Source: Undaria pinnatifida
Lineage: Eukaryota; Sar; Phaeophyceae; Laminariales; Alariaceae
Assembly (NCBI GenBank): GCA_012845835.1
Contig: JABAKD010000004.1
Span: 4,124,265 to 4,188,264 of the forward strand
Direction: 5' to 3'
Length of the DNA: 64,000 nt
This document shows, piece after piece, positions 44,541-55,050 of this stretch; positions within the stretch are counted from its first letter, which is position 1, and each line of letters opens with the position of its first letter. The translations under genes were made by a program, and so were the position numbers. Below the pieces are notes generated by a model that saw only the letters and a program-made list of their open reading frames with translations, was not told where the DNA came from and searched no databases.

Positions 44541-44832
44541 GATTCAGTAACTCAGTGGGTTGTGCTATTAAACCAACCAAATATATGTTTTCGAGTTCGT
44601 TAATTAATCCTCACCGACTTCGTGACAGAGATCTCCGGGGCTATCCCCTCTCCACGTATATTACACTATACAGTAGTACTCCGGAGAACAACACTATCAT
44701 AACCATTCATAATGTCTCCAGCGCGCACGCTCCTGAATGCCAAATATGATCTCGGTGAAAATCGAACTCACGACACATCCCTTCTTGGTTATGTTGGTTA
44801 TATAGCACTATACCCACTGAGCCGACACACAG
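44541..44832. mobile_element. Foldback tRNA-headed element, unit 2
   Basis: Same design as unit 1: plus head AGTAACTCAGTGGGTTGTGCTA with a B box split by TTAATTA; body CTCCGGGGCTATCCCCT and GCGCGCACGCTCCTGAATG; minus head GGCTCAGTGGGTATAGTGCTAT then GTGAGTTCGATTTTCACCG. The two units are in tandem. Confidence 0.7.
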
Positions 44833-44889
44833 CAGCGGCAGTAGTAGCTACGATAGGGCAAGCGTGAAAATAGCGTCGTCGGGAGGAAA

Positions 44890-45195
44890 TGTACATGCCA
44901 ATTTGGAAACTATGCCAATTTTTGAAATGTTGTCCCATGATTTTTATTCGTTCAAGCTCTGCAGACGTCAAGATCCAACCGAAGGCATTTGACCGTGAAA
45001 CCCGATATCGAAAAGCAACGACACAGCAGTCGTACGACATTAGGCCAAACGCTTCGAGGTGTGACCATGAAAAAGTGTTGTGCGGACGAAATAAGAAGCC
45101 AATTTGGAAACTACGCCAACTTGGAACTAAATGTTTTCCCATATATATTATATTTTTTTCGTTCAAGCTCTGCATATGCCAAGATCCAAGAATAG
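44890..45195. repeat. Diverged direct repeat of about 90 bp
   Basis: GCCAATTTGGAAACTA.GCCAA and TTCGTTCAAGCTCTGCA.A.G.CAAGATCCAA occur at 44897-44975 and 45099-45192. Confidence 0.7.
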
Positions 45196-45214
45196 CTCGG
45201 GCGTATACCACCCA

Positions 45215-45415
45215 AAATACAAAAATTTGCGCACTTCTCGCTTGTCTCGCTCAGCCCACATACCCTATCCCGGCCAGGTGCGGAACGGATAAGGCAGGGC
45301 GAGGGCCATTTGAGCCGCCCCCCGAAGACGGCGCTCGAACGAAGCGATTTGACCAATTAAGTCCAGTTCCGGGAATCTCATACTGAGGCCGAGACGAAAA
45401 AAACTCCTGACCAAG
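45215..45415 (+). repeat. Repeat F, copy 2
   Basis: CACTTCTCGCTTGTCTCGCTC, GTGCGGAACGGATAAGGCAGGGCGAGGG, GAGCCGCCCCCCGAAG.CGGCGCTCGAACGAAGC and GGCCGAGAC.AAAAAACTCCTGACC are shared with 61053-61245. Confidence 0.8.
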
Positions 45416-45894
45416 TAGGCCAAGACGTAAAGTAAGAAGCGGGTTATCCCGAGGTGCTTATCCGTCTGGACGCATAGCATCCCATTGTTCCCTCGTTATG
45501 TCTTCGAAGGCATTGCGTAAAATTAATGCCACAATTCTTGAGCCGAATAAAACAAATAAAGCTCGCCACACATCCACGCGCAGTATGCGTTTTCATGCAC
45601 GTGTGTAAATTAGACTCAAGTGTTGGCAATCCAAAGCTAGCTGGCGTATTTTTAGGTTCCCGTGGCAACGGCAGCGCGAGCTGTCCGCACCGGTGGCCAC
45701 CGTTACTATGCCTTGGTAAATGGATGCGTGAGTATGTAGACCCGACTTGACCCCTGAGAATCAGGTGCGGTGGAGATAGCCACCCACAAAGTCATTCCTA
45801 CGGGTAGCGTGAGACTTGCGCAACCTCACCCACTAATACACGGCCATGTATGTACGATACAACGAATCCTGTACTACCAAGGTACCGTATAAAT
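45416..45894. other. No gene seen
   Basis: No supported feature. Confidence 0.4.
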
Positions 45895-46370
45895 AGTTGT
45901 GCAAGGGCTCTGCTCCGGGGCGGCTGGCGCCGCCCGCTACGCTCGCGCAGTGAACAACACAACTAAATGTGAAGGGGGCAGAAAGAAGAGGCCCATGGTG
46001 AAGTGCAATTAGCGATTTGATAATGCCAAGTGCTACTCGTGCGGAGCTGATTGCCCTGTGATTTGCTGTGTGCTAGTTGGCGATGTCACGTTCTGATCGG
46101 CAGTGGGGTTTACATTTACGGGGGGGGGGAACACGAAGAGGAAGAGGACCGAGAGAATTATCAAATGAAGAACGCAAAAAGACGAGTACATACCGGTACT
46201 TGGTGCTACTTCGCATGATACCTGGTTCTGTATGTTCGAACGAAAGCCGAGCGCAGCACGGCACAGCACAGCACCGCACCGCAGGGCAAAAGGCACGGCA
46301 CCGGCACGGCACCGCACGGCGCTGCGCTGCACTGCTGATCTATAGCTGGGCTGAGCTGCGCAGGGGGTGA
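45895..46370 (-). repeat. Repeat E, minus copy 1
   Basis: Inverted relative to 40120-40590: the GC hairpin GGGCGGC-TGGC-GCCGCCC (45918-45935), GCCCATG.TGA, GGCGATGTCACGTTCTGATCGGCAGTG and a GTGCC-type array (46256-46330) follow in mirrored order. Confidence 0.75.
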
Positions 46371-46985
46371 CTTTTTATGCGATTCGACAATGTGCTACTG
46401 TAGTAGTACCAACAAACCTGGTGGTGTAGTAGTACCGGTAACCTGATATGATATTATACTTCGAACGATACCTGGCACGTACGAAAGAGTACGTAAACTG
46501 TACGTGGTACGTACAGCAAAACAGCATGGCACAGCACGGCACGGCACAGCACCGCACAGTACAGCACGGGACCGCACGGTGCTGCACTGCGGAGCTAGCG
46601 CTGCGGTGCGTTGCTGAGCCGAGCTGATGAGCCAAGCTGGATTCAGCTGGGACCTGGTATGATACTACATGCACGAGAGTAATAAGTACAGAAAAGCAGC
46701 AGCACGGCACAGCACGGCACAGCATATCACAGTACCGCACCGCACAACAGGGCACGGCACCGAACAGCACCGAACAGCACTGCAAGGCGTTGAGCTGCTG
46801 CGCTAGAGCTGCGGTGCGCTGCTGAGGGGAGCTGAGCAGATGATGAGCCAAGCTGAGCTCAGCGGTGACCTCAAATTATCAAAACTCCGTGTAGTTCCAA
46901 AAAAAAAAAGGTGAAGGAAGAAATCAAAGAAAAGCTGGACAGTTCCGCAAGTAACGGAAGTAGGCGTTGTCCAAGTGAGAGGCCC
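46371..46985 (-). repeat. Repeat E, minus copy 2
   Basis: It contains two GTGCC-type arrays (46515-46600, 46690-46800) and the outer end of the family (GGACAGTTCCGCAAGTAACGGAAG, GGCCCTGAGAGGCC), mirroring 39700-40190. It abuts copy 1 in the same orientation. Confidence 0.75.
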
Positions 46986-47989
46986 TGAGAGGCCAGGGAT
47001 GCACCAACCGAGCCCTCTCCGGAAAAACACAAAAAAAGGTACAAAGTAGTTCTATAACGGTCCTGTTATGGTGCCGGTTTCCTGATAATGCGCCTGTATA
47101 TTCGCTTGGCCAACTGGGAACAACCGGGAGTGGCAGTACATGAAGTAGTATAAATAGTGCTAACTGCCATTACAGGGCCGGCATTTCCGGCTGGCACATG
47201 CCGGCACTTAACCCAGGCTACCTTCTTTAATATTTTAAAAACTTCAAGGCTAACACTCCTTATAAGTCTGCTTTCTATGGGCTGGCCGATTATGAAGGTC
47301 GTACGGAAAATAGGTTCATAAAGCTGCCGTACAACAAGTGTTGACGTCGCTTCTGGTTAGCTTCGCATTCCGGCGTCAGCCGTCAACCCTGTTGCGAGCG
47401 TAATACGGTATGTACTGCTGTAGGCATCAGGTATTCATTGAAGTCTATTAATAATATCACCACCAAACAACTTAGCTTCGACCGACCCTTCCATTGTCTG
47501 ATGACCTTGGAATCGCGTTGACTTAGCGTTGCGCGTCAGCGCAGAAACCTTGAAATAGTAACAATTTTCAATTTTCGTCATCCTTTTTAGCACCTGGTGC
47601 TGCCCTTATCCTGTAATACATGGCGATTGAGTGTCATCCTACTGCAACCCCTGACATGCGAAATTCTCTCAAAGGAACCTTAGGTTCCGTGAGAGCTTTC
47701 TGGCTCAATATTCAGACCGTGAGTGAGTGTCGCCTCTCACGGAAGCTCCAAACCACGCATTTTTCTAAGCCGAATCCATTTGGCGCTAAAATCTACCCCA
47801 TCGACCCCGGATCTCGCCGTGGGTGCGTGGGCATGGGTGCAGACAAGGATAAACCGGCGCTCTCCTGCCGCGCGGGCGCGAGCTCGTCCAGGCACGAGCG
47901 AAAGTGTCTGGGCGTGGTCAAGCCGTTGTGTTTATTTTTGCGGGATACCTACACGTGTCCGACAAAATAAGGACCGTTTTGACTTCAAC
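46986..47989. other. No gene seen
   Basis: A plus frame at 47620-47970 has no recognisable domain. An inverted repeat lies at 47674-47744. Confidence 0.4.
47674..47744. repeat. Palindrome plus inverted repeat
   Basis: GGAACCTTAGGTTCC (47674-47688) is self-complementary apart from its centre; TTCCGTGAGAG (47685) pairs with CTCTCACGGAA (47734-47744), so two alternative hairpins compete. Confidence 0.6.
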
Positions 47990-48625
47990 ATGAAGAAAGA
48001 TCCCGGTATTATATTTACGGACAGCGAATTAGAGCAAATGGGAAGGCTGTGAGCGGGAGGCCGAGCAGCCGAGTGTCGGAACGAGCGCCACAGGGCACGG
48101 TTTTCATCTCTCTGCGCGGGGGACGGGGCTCGCAGGGACATAAGAGCGGGGAAAGCTTGGAAGATGCCGCCGAGCGCGGCGAGAGTGATCGCGAGGGCAG
48201 CATGAGTCCCGACCAGAACCACAAATAAAACTTTCGGGCACAGTGGTACCATGGGTAGGGTTGAAGGGAGGGTTGAATGATACTTAGTATATAACATCCT
48301 TATTAGCGACAGCCAAACTCTCCTTCAAAGTAAATGAAGACCCCGGTATTATATTTCCGGACAGCGGATTTGAGCAGATCGAGAGGCTGCAAGCGGGAGG
48401 CCGAGCAGCCGAGTGCCGGAACGAGCGCCATAGGGCACGGCTTGCATCTCTCCGCGCGGGGGACGGGGCTCGCAGGGACATAGAGGGGGAAAAGCTTGTG
48501 GAAAATGGCGCCGAGCGCGGCGAGGGTGATCGAAAGGGCAGCAAGCATGAGTCTCGACCAGAACGACAACAAATAAAACTTCCGGGCAGAGTGGTACCAT
48601 GGGTGGGGTTGAAGCATAGTACATC
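47990..48625. repeat. Repeat G, tandem pair, period 340 bp
   Basis: CCCGGTATTATATTT.CGGACAGCG at 48002 and 48342, then GCGGGAGGCCGAGCAGCCGAGTG, GCGGGGGACGGGGCTCGCAGGGACATA and AGTGGTACCATGGGT, are shared. The copies are moderately diverged. Minus frames in both copies look similar (LRAPSPA.RDE, ALWRSFRHSAARPPA), so an old coding origin is possible but unproven. Confidence 0.8.
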
Positions 48626-48639
48626 CTTAGTAGCGATAG

Positions 48640-48780
48640 CCCAACTCGGGTATAACCGGTGCCTTTGTGGCCAAAATCGGGTACCTTTCTATTTCAGTGT
48701 TCGCCACGCCCCCAGGACGCCATCTGGTTGGCTGGGTGGACGTCGTAGCCTCCTATTATACGTTCTCTCAGAGTAGCCTC
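48640..48780. repeat. Repeat I, copy 1
   Basis: CCCCCAGGACGCCATCTGGTTGGC matches the inverse of 57104-57130 (CCCCAGGACGCCATCTGATTGGCC), and GTGGCCAAAATCGGGTACCTTTCTATTTCAGT resembles 54960-55025. Confidence 0.5.
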
Positions 48781-48960
48781 CGCCAGAAGAATATAAAAAA
48801 GTGAAGTCGGGACTCAGCTTACGATGTGCCAGGTCCAAACCGAAACACACGTCTCACTCTAATCGCGCCTGGAAAAACCGACTCCACCGCTTGCCACCTA
48901 GAAAAGACTACCACGTCGTATATATTACACGTAGTACCTATCACTACGCATCATCATCGA
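48781..48960 (-). mobile_element. LINE 3'-region fragment
   Basis: CGCCAGAAGAATATAAAA, TCGGGACTCAGCTTACGATGTGCCAGGTCCA and CTACCACGTCGTATATATTACACGTAGTACCTATCACTACGCAT match 55200-55370 closely. Confidence 0.75.
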
Positions 48961-49384
48961 GTATAATAGTGGGAGCATGCGGATCATTGCTGGTTGCCGC
49001 TATAGTGCCGGTATTCCCGACGTTACTATGGAAAGCCACCAAGATACTTTAATCATGTTAGAAAAATTGACACGTATATACGAGAGGGTGTTATGGTGTG
49101 CTGCTGCCGCGAGACCATCGAGCACACGGCAGGTTTTACATAAACAACAGCGAACAAGAGTGCAGGGTACAGAGGCCCCCAACACACAGACATGTGACAA
49201 CCCCGGCCAGCTGTCGATCGCGCAATTGGCTGGTAGTCCGTGCTTCGGAGGCTGTATCGAAAGTCGTTCGTGGTACGAAGACCGTCGAAAAATGACATGA
49301 AATTTTGTTTTGCCGGCAGACTCGCAAGTAGACCCCGATCCCGTGTGGAATACGCCGGACAAAGACTTGATATTTCCGAGGGTG
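48961..49384. other. No gene seen
   Basis: No supported feature. Confidence 0.4.
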
Positions 49385-49660
49385 TGGTCGGTGCGGTACC
49401 GGTATTCTCGGTACCGGTATGGACGTCGTACCGAACTTACCGAAGTACCCGGTACCGGGAGTGACGTCGTACCGAACTTACCGAAGTGCCCGGTACCGGT
49501 ATCGATGTCGTACCGAACTCACCGAAGTGTCTAGTACCGGTATGAGAGTCTACCGATACCGGCGGTACCGGTATTGATGTACCGAACTTACCGACGCGTC
49601 CGGTACCGGTATTGATATCGTGCCGAACTTACCGAAGTTTCCGGTACCGGTAATACTGGC
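49385..49660. repeat. 41 bp minisatellite, array 1
   Basis: Units such as GTCGTACCGAACTTACCGAAG plus CCCGGTACCGGTAT start at 49425, 49466 and 49507 (spacing 41 bp) with further degenerate units. Each unit contains the palindrome CCGGTACCGG. Confidence 0.9.
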
Positions 49661-50204
49661 GGTATATACCCGCGGTATACCTCGGTACGTACCGCGGTTG
49701 CTGATGGTATGTACTGTCGTATATATAGGATACGTAGCCACAAAAGACGCGCGCTGGATGCGCTGCTCTTCTTGGTCTCCAGGTCCGAGCCCGCGTTCGC
49801 CGACAGCTGTATATCTATACAGTGTAGCTACGGAGAGACGCGTCGACTGCGTTCGCGCATCGTGTTTGTATTCCTGGTCCAGCGCATCGCGATCGTTACA
49901 CGTACATCTGTGTGAACCTCGTACTGCTGCTGTACCACAGGCTCTGCTCAGTTACATATTTACCTGGTGAAAGACTGTGATGCCACTTTTTGATTTGAGA
50001 ATCCGACAGGCCGAATCGTCAAAAAAGATGTGACGACTTGGGCCATCGGATTTTCAAATCAGGTTGTATCCCGTCCGATTGTGCAATAATAGCGGACTGC
50101 ATGAAAATACCGATTTATTTTTCAGATCGAAAAGTAAAAACCTGAAGCTCGGAACCGGATTGCATAGTGAACGAAGCAACGTTATAGTTATCAAAATGTG
50201 GCAG
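49661..50204. other. Spacer between the two 41 bp arrays
   Basis: Non-repetitive; contains an inverted repeat around the Rho-like block TTGATTTGAGAATCCGA / TCGGATTTTCAAATCA (49989-50066). No gene seen. Confidence 0.5.
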
Positions 50205-50745
50205 TACGTCGTATCAAACTTACCCAAGCGTCCGGTGCCAGCACCGATATCGTACCGATACCGGTACCAACTCCGGTACAAACGACCATGTTGGTACCGG
50301 GGATACCGGCATACCGGTACCGGGTGTAGTATTGATGTCGTACCGAACTTACCGAAGTGTCCGGTATCGGTATCGATGTCATACCGAACTTACCGAAGTG
50401 TCCGCTACCGGTACTGATTGCTGTGCCGAACTTACCAAACTGTCCGGTATCGGTATGTATGTCATACCGAACTTACCGAAGCGTCCAGTAGCGATATTGA
50501 TGCTGTACCGAATTTTCCGAAGTGTCCGGTACCGGTGTTGAAGTCGTGCCGAACTTACCGAAGTGTCCGGTACCAGTATGAAAGTCTGCACCGGTACCGG
50601 CGGTACCGGTATTGATGCTGCATCGAACATACCGAACTGTCCGTTAACGGTATTGACGTCGTACCGAACTTACCGAACTGTTCGGTACCGGTATTGATGT
50701 CGTACCGAACTTACCGAACTGTCCGGTACCGGTAATACCCGCGGT
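50205..50745. repeat. 41 bp minisatellite, array 2
   Basis: About a dozen further units of the same type (CCGAACTTACCGAA.TGTCCGGTACCGGTATTGATGTCGTA) with spacing variants. Confidence 0.9.
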
Positions 50746-51485
50746 ATGTCTCGGTACGTACCGTACCGAACACACCCTTGCAGTTTTATTTTTCCTTTCT
50801 TTTTCTTGGCCCCGTGCACCCCTACCAAAAAAGTCCCTCCGAGCCGACGAAACGTGGGGGCGTTATTGTCTCGGCGACGCACTGCGGTGCGAGTGCTTTC
50901 TGCGGGTGCTACGCAAACCGAAGCATCACGGTCCGAGTTGGAGCTGATGGTCTGCTGCCTTCTTTTACTCTCACCAGCCCGCTCGTGCTTTTGAGGGTGA
51001 TAATGAGGGAAGGACAGGAAGCGTGGCTTGCTTCTGTTGGATCTTCGTGAATCTTCAATCAGAATTATATTTTCAACCTCTACTTTGTTCCTACATATCA
51101 CCTTCACCATGCATCTCCCTTTTTAGACGGAAATACCTCGCCGCCTCCCCTACGACAATTATCCTCTACACATTAAGAGGATACGCCTTTTTTCTCCAAT
51201 ATTTTCCAGATATTTGCTCCCCGCCTCCACTACACCGGTTATTCCGGAAGGACAAGAGGGAATAGGGGGGGGGGCAAACTCTGAGAGAACAGCACGCCGC
51301 CTGATGCGAGTGTGCCTTTCCAATGCTCATCATACCAGGTACCATATACCCTGGTACATTTTTGGTATATTCTTGATCTTGCAAGTATGTGAACAGCTAC
51401 CTGAAACGAACAACATGAACAAATCACACAGGGATTATAACCTCAGAAACCGGAGCATGGGTGCCGGAGTATGCGGACTGCGAAC
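50746..51485. other. No gene seen
   Basis: A plus frame ending HRDYNLRNRSMGAG... (51415-51480) abuts the transposon; no family recognised. One TACCAGGTA at 51336. Confidence 0.4.
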
Positions 51486-52002
51486 TAGAGGTGGGCACCG
51501 ATGAAAAAACGATGAAAAAAAACGGGTTTAAACCGGTTTTTGGAAACCCAGCAGGCGTGTACGAGTAGACGGTTGTTGAAAAAAAGCGCGGTTTGTTTGG
51601 CCGGTTTAAACCGGTTATCCGAAAACCGGATAAAACCGGATAAAACCGGCAGAACCGGACAATTTCTTCACTGGTTCTCTACCGAATAAAACCGTCACCA
51701 GTACTACCAATAGAGTACACACAGCAGTAGTAGTATTATAGTATAATGACGTATACACACGTCGTCAGTCGTCGTCTGTAGTCAGTAGACTATAGAATTA
51801 GACTCTAGACTTGCAAAAAGGGGGTGATATATTTGACGTCTTGCAATAGGCACTTCTTTATTAATAGTTATTTCCTACTTTTTTTTCTTTTTTTCGACGT
51901 ATGTGAATTGCTGTCATTATTAATATGTATCTGTCTCGGTTTTATGATCACAGAGCTTGCACACGACTACATCTGCTGTACGTACATACGAGTATATGTC
52001 TA

Positions 52003-52080
52003 GGATAAAGAACGGCACGCACACTGAGTGTGCTGGATGTCCACGGGTAGAAAAAAAAACACATAAAACAAACACTTGCA
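52003..52080. repeat. Repeat H, copy 2
   Basis: Direct match to 21630-21700 as described there. Confidence 0.5.
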
Positions 52081-52579
52081 TACTGGTTGCCACTTGCCGG
52101 TTATGATGCTATGATGTTTTTTTTTTTCGCCATCGACACCGTTTTTAGACCATTTAGCAGGCTGTAGGTTGTAGTATCTGCGCTGGTCAGTGCTGGCTTC
52201 CATTCAGTTTTTCTGCATGAAAATGCCAAATAAAAAAATAAAATAGAAACAGGTTTTTGGAAGTTTTCGCTTAGTTTTGTTGGCTCAACGAGACAAATTT
52301 TGATGGCGCATTTGTGACCAATTTCGATGGGAAATGACGCGAAAGTGCTCAATTTTTCTGCCCCCGGCGACGCTTCCAGCGGGGCCCACTCGCCAGCCAG
52401 AGGGGGGTGTTGGGACTCGCACAGCGAGCTTCCACGCCTTCGCGCGTCAGCTCCGCTGTGCTCGCCGGCTCGCTTCGCTCGCCAATATTTTTCCGATACA
52501 TCGAAGAATATCGGTATATCGGCTGCGCCGATCTACGATACGCCAGGTATTTAGTATCGCTAAATGCTACCGATACACA

Positions 52580-52846
52580 GCCCTACCTTCTAGTAATACT
52601 AGGTCAATGGGTTCAATTCCCGGCGAGGGAGTACACATTTTACTGCCGGGGTTGTAACGAAGACCACTGATAGGGACAGCTTACGCTATACCTACAATGG
52701 GACCTGAAGGGTGCGCCAGCTAGCGTTGGGCTGCGAAAGCAACTGAGTTAAATCGACACACGACGCGTATGAAAATACGTGGAAGTGTGGTGAGCTAAAG
52801 CTTTATTTTTCCCCATCCGCCGGAGGATGGAAAAAAAAAAAAAAAG
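52580..52846 (+). mobile_element. SINE-3 with stem-loop and poly-A tail
   Basis: A B-box-like GGGTTCAATTCCCGG (52608-52622) near the start, a body, then GGTGAGCTAAAGCTTTATTTTT, the stem-loop CCATCCGCCGGAGGATGG (52813-52830) and 15 A. The last 60 bp recur inverted at 60549-60605 with a pure A tail. The A box is unclear. Confidence 0.6.
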
Positions 52847-54053
52847 GTCAATACTGTATGGTGCTGTATACTATCTGTACACCGGCACGCGCGCGTGTTA
52901 GCAAATTAGCTGCTTCATCGCGGCAGTGGCCCCGCCGCCGTTGGGGCGGCGGAGGCACATACTCCCTAGTACTACAGTACAGATCTACACGACAATTTTA
53001 CACCTTGAAATCACGTCACCCCGTGTGCTGTTGTTATGCCAGTGAGTGCCTTATCACCTCGTTTTCCAGCAGCACGTTACCAGTGGCTCGGAATCCACAT
53101 AATCAACACGTTTCGGATTCAAACTTGCCGTTCTGTTCAATGATTTGGAGGCGTTTCCCGATACTATCCGGTTTTAACCCCTTTGAAGCCCCCAACCCCC
53201 TCCCTATGCTAATTCCGAGCAATTTTGTCCCCAAAAACGGGTTCCAGCTGTAAAGGGGTTAACCGGTTTCGCGAAACCGGTTAAAACCGGCTGAAAAAAA
53301 CCCGGTTTTATACGGTCTTTAGTTGTGATAATAACGAGTTGTGATAATAACGACTCGTTAGCCGGGTTCATTTTTTTTCACGCAACTTTACGTCGTAAAG
53401 TGGGTGCTTGTGGAGGCATGGAAGGGATTCTGATTTTACAGACGAGTTTTGGTCGATCGTCTCGAGACGGAAAAAATAGGATAGCCCAGACAGCAGCGAC
53501 AGAAGAGCTGTCGCGCTTGCCGGAGACGGCCGCCTGGGGCACAGGGGAGCGAGAGCGCGCAACACCTTAGGATTGAATGGAGTCAAGCAGTGTGCCCATT
53601 AGAATTGATCGACTTTCCCACCCGCCCGCCCTGTCGCTCAACAGGGGGGGAATCAGGTTGCAACAAGTCGGGGTATTTGTTGGGGGAGCTGTGAGAGAAA
53701 GATAGCCCCCCAGAAAAAGGGAGCGGGGCTATCAGAGTCCGGATTGGCCTGATTCATAAAAACTTTGGAGGGGTTTCATAAGAGGTAGGTGAGGAGTTTG
53801 AGACGCCACCGTCACCCGGTCGGGAGCCGCTTGTGACATATTTGTAGTTCTTTGTTATTTTGCACGACAGGGAAGAGGTCTACACGTGACAAATTAATCC
53901 AGATTCTTGACCCATACGAAGCAAATTGCATCCCGGTGCCCACCTCTATACTGCGGACCCCTCGTAATCCTGTGAATGTCAGCCCAAGTTCTTGTTGCCA
54001 TGTTTCTTATTGGGTGTCCTGTAATACATAAAACAACTTGTACTGCCCCTTAC

Positions 54054-54263
54054 CTTGCGCAGCACGTCATCCTCCCCGCCAGAGTCGCTCAAGTCCGAAA
54101 CTTGCTCCTGATTAGCCTCACCGCTCAACCCTACAATTGCATCATCAGACGGAGCCAAGCGAGGGCTACACTCGGGAGAACCGCACTCTGGCCCTTGGGC
54201 GGCCTCTGGCGAGCTCAACAAGCCCGTGTTCCCTCCGATCAGAGATGCGATGTCCAGCGGCAT
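54054..54263 (-). CDS. Possible first exon of an acidic protein
   Basis: From ATG at 54263 the minus strand codes 70 residues (MPLDIASLIGGNTGLLSSPE ... LSGEANQEQVSDLSDSGGEDDVLRK) and ends at CGCAAG/GTAAGG, a good donor in phase 0. The Ser/Asp/Glu-rich tail looks like a disordered regulatory segment. A candidate next exon (after TTCACAG at about 53973) would be cut by the hAT-like insertion at 53948. Function unknown. Confidence 0.4.
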
Positions 54264-54950
54264 CGTGCTTGGCCAAATTCGTTGTCTTCTTCCCTCAATC
54301 AAGTACGAGGGTAGGTGTTAAATCGTAGTGCAATAGCGCCAGAGCCCTGTCAGCTCGGTTCGAGAGGCTGGGGAAAACAGCACCACAAACGCAGCAACGA
54401 GAAAGGGCCAACATAGCAGCAGTAGTGCAGTCATCGTCACACCATCACAGATTTTACGCGCGGTTGGTGTGTGGTCGCACTCGATAAAAAGAAGACAAAA
54501 AAAGTACTAAGTAGCACGGGTTCAACAAAGCATGCTTGGCCACTGGAGCAAAGCTGGGTAACCGGAAAAACTACGGGTGCTATCAAAAGCTAGCTGCTAG
54601 CTTGAAGCTAGCCCGAGGCCTCGGCAGGTGGTGGGTGGTGTAGTACTCACCGCGAAAACAGAGGGAGCACCAAGGTACATTCCAGTGGAGATCAGATCGT
54701 CCACCTCGAGCTCGTGTAGAACAGTCAGCGTGAGCATGAACTCTTGCTACCACTCGAACCAGTAGGGGACCAAAGCCTCGGCGCTCGCGTCGAGGCGAGG
54801 GGGCGAGGGGTAAAGCTTAACTGGCTGGCGGGGCTAGGGGTGGAGAGGCCGATTCTATGTACATACGAGCATGCAGCTAATCGTTTCGTACATCGTTCCC
54901 CAGGTTTATACAAGAGGCGATTTTTCGTGCCATCGACCATCGGGTACATT
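54264..54950. other. No gene seen
   Basis: No supported feature; possible 5' flank of the acidic exon. Confidence 0.4.
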
Positions 54951-54954
54951 TTCT

Positions 54955-55050
54955 AAAAAAGGTCAAAATACGGTATACCATGTGACTTTATACACTAAAT
55001 AAGGTATATTTCTGTTTCAGTTACTACAAATATGGACGACGCCATTTAAT
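54955..55050. repeat. Repeat I, flank of the LINE (3' side)
   Basis: AAAAGGTCAAAATACGGTATACC ... AATAAGGTATATTTCTGTTTCAGT resembles the sequence on the other side of the LINE (57180-57250) and at 48660-48695. Confidence 0.45.

Larger units (their letters stand above)
51486..53948. mobile_element. hAT-like non-autonomous transposon
   Basis: The left end is TAGAGGTGGGCACCG (51486) and the right end its inverted complement CGGTGCCCACCTCTA (to 53948). Flanks are ACTGCGAAC (51477-51485) and, after one extra base, ACTGCGGAC (53950-53958), an imperfect target duplication. TIRs of the TAGAGGTGGGCA kind and 8 bp duplications are common among hAT elements. AAACCGG/CCGGTTT motifs cluster at 51530-51660 and again at 53255-53310, like subterminal binding sites. 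No transposase was found in the 2.46 kb; a SINE is nested inside. Confidence 0.65.

Noticed and set aside
44889-45386. 165-codon plus-strand frame
   Set aside because: It crosses a direct repeat and repeat F; no family resemblance.
49385-50745. CRISPR array
   Set aside because: Units are contiguous 41 bp repeats without unique spacers, in a eukaryotic context.
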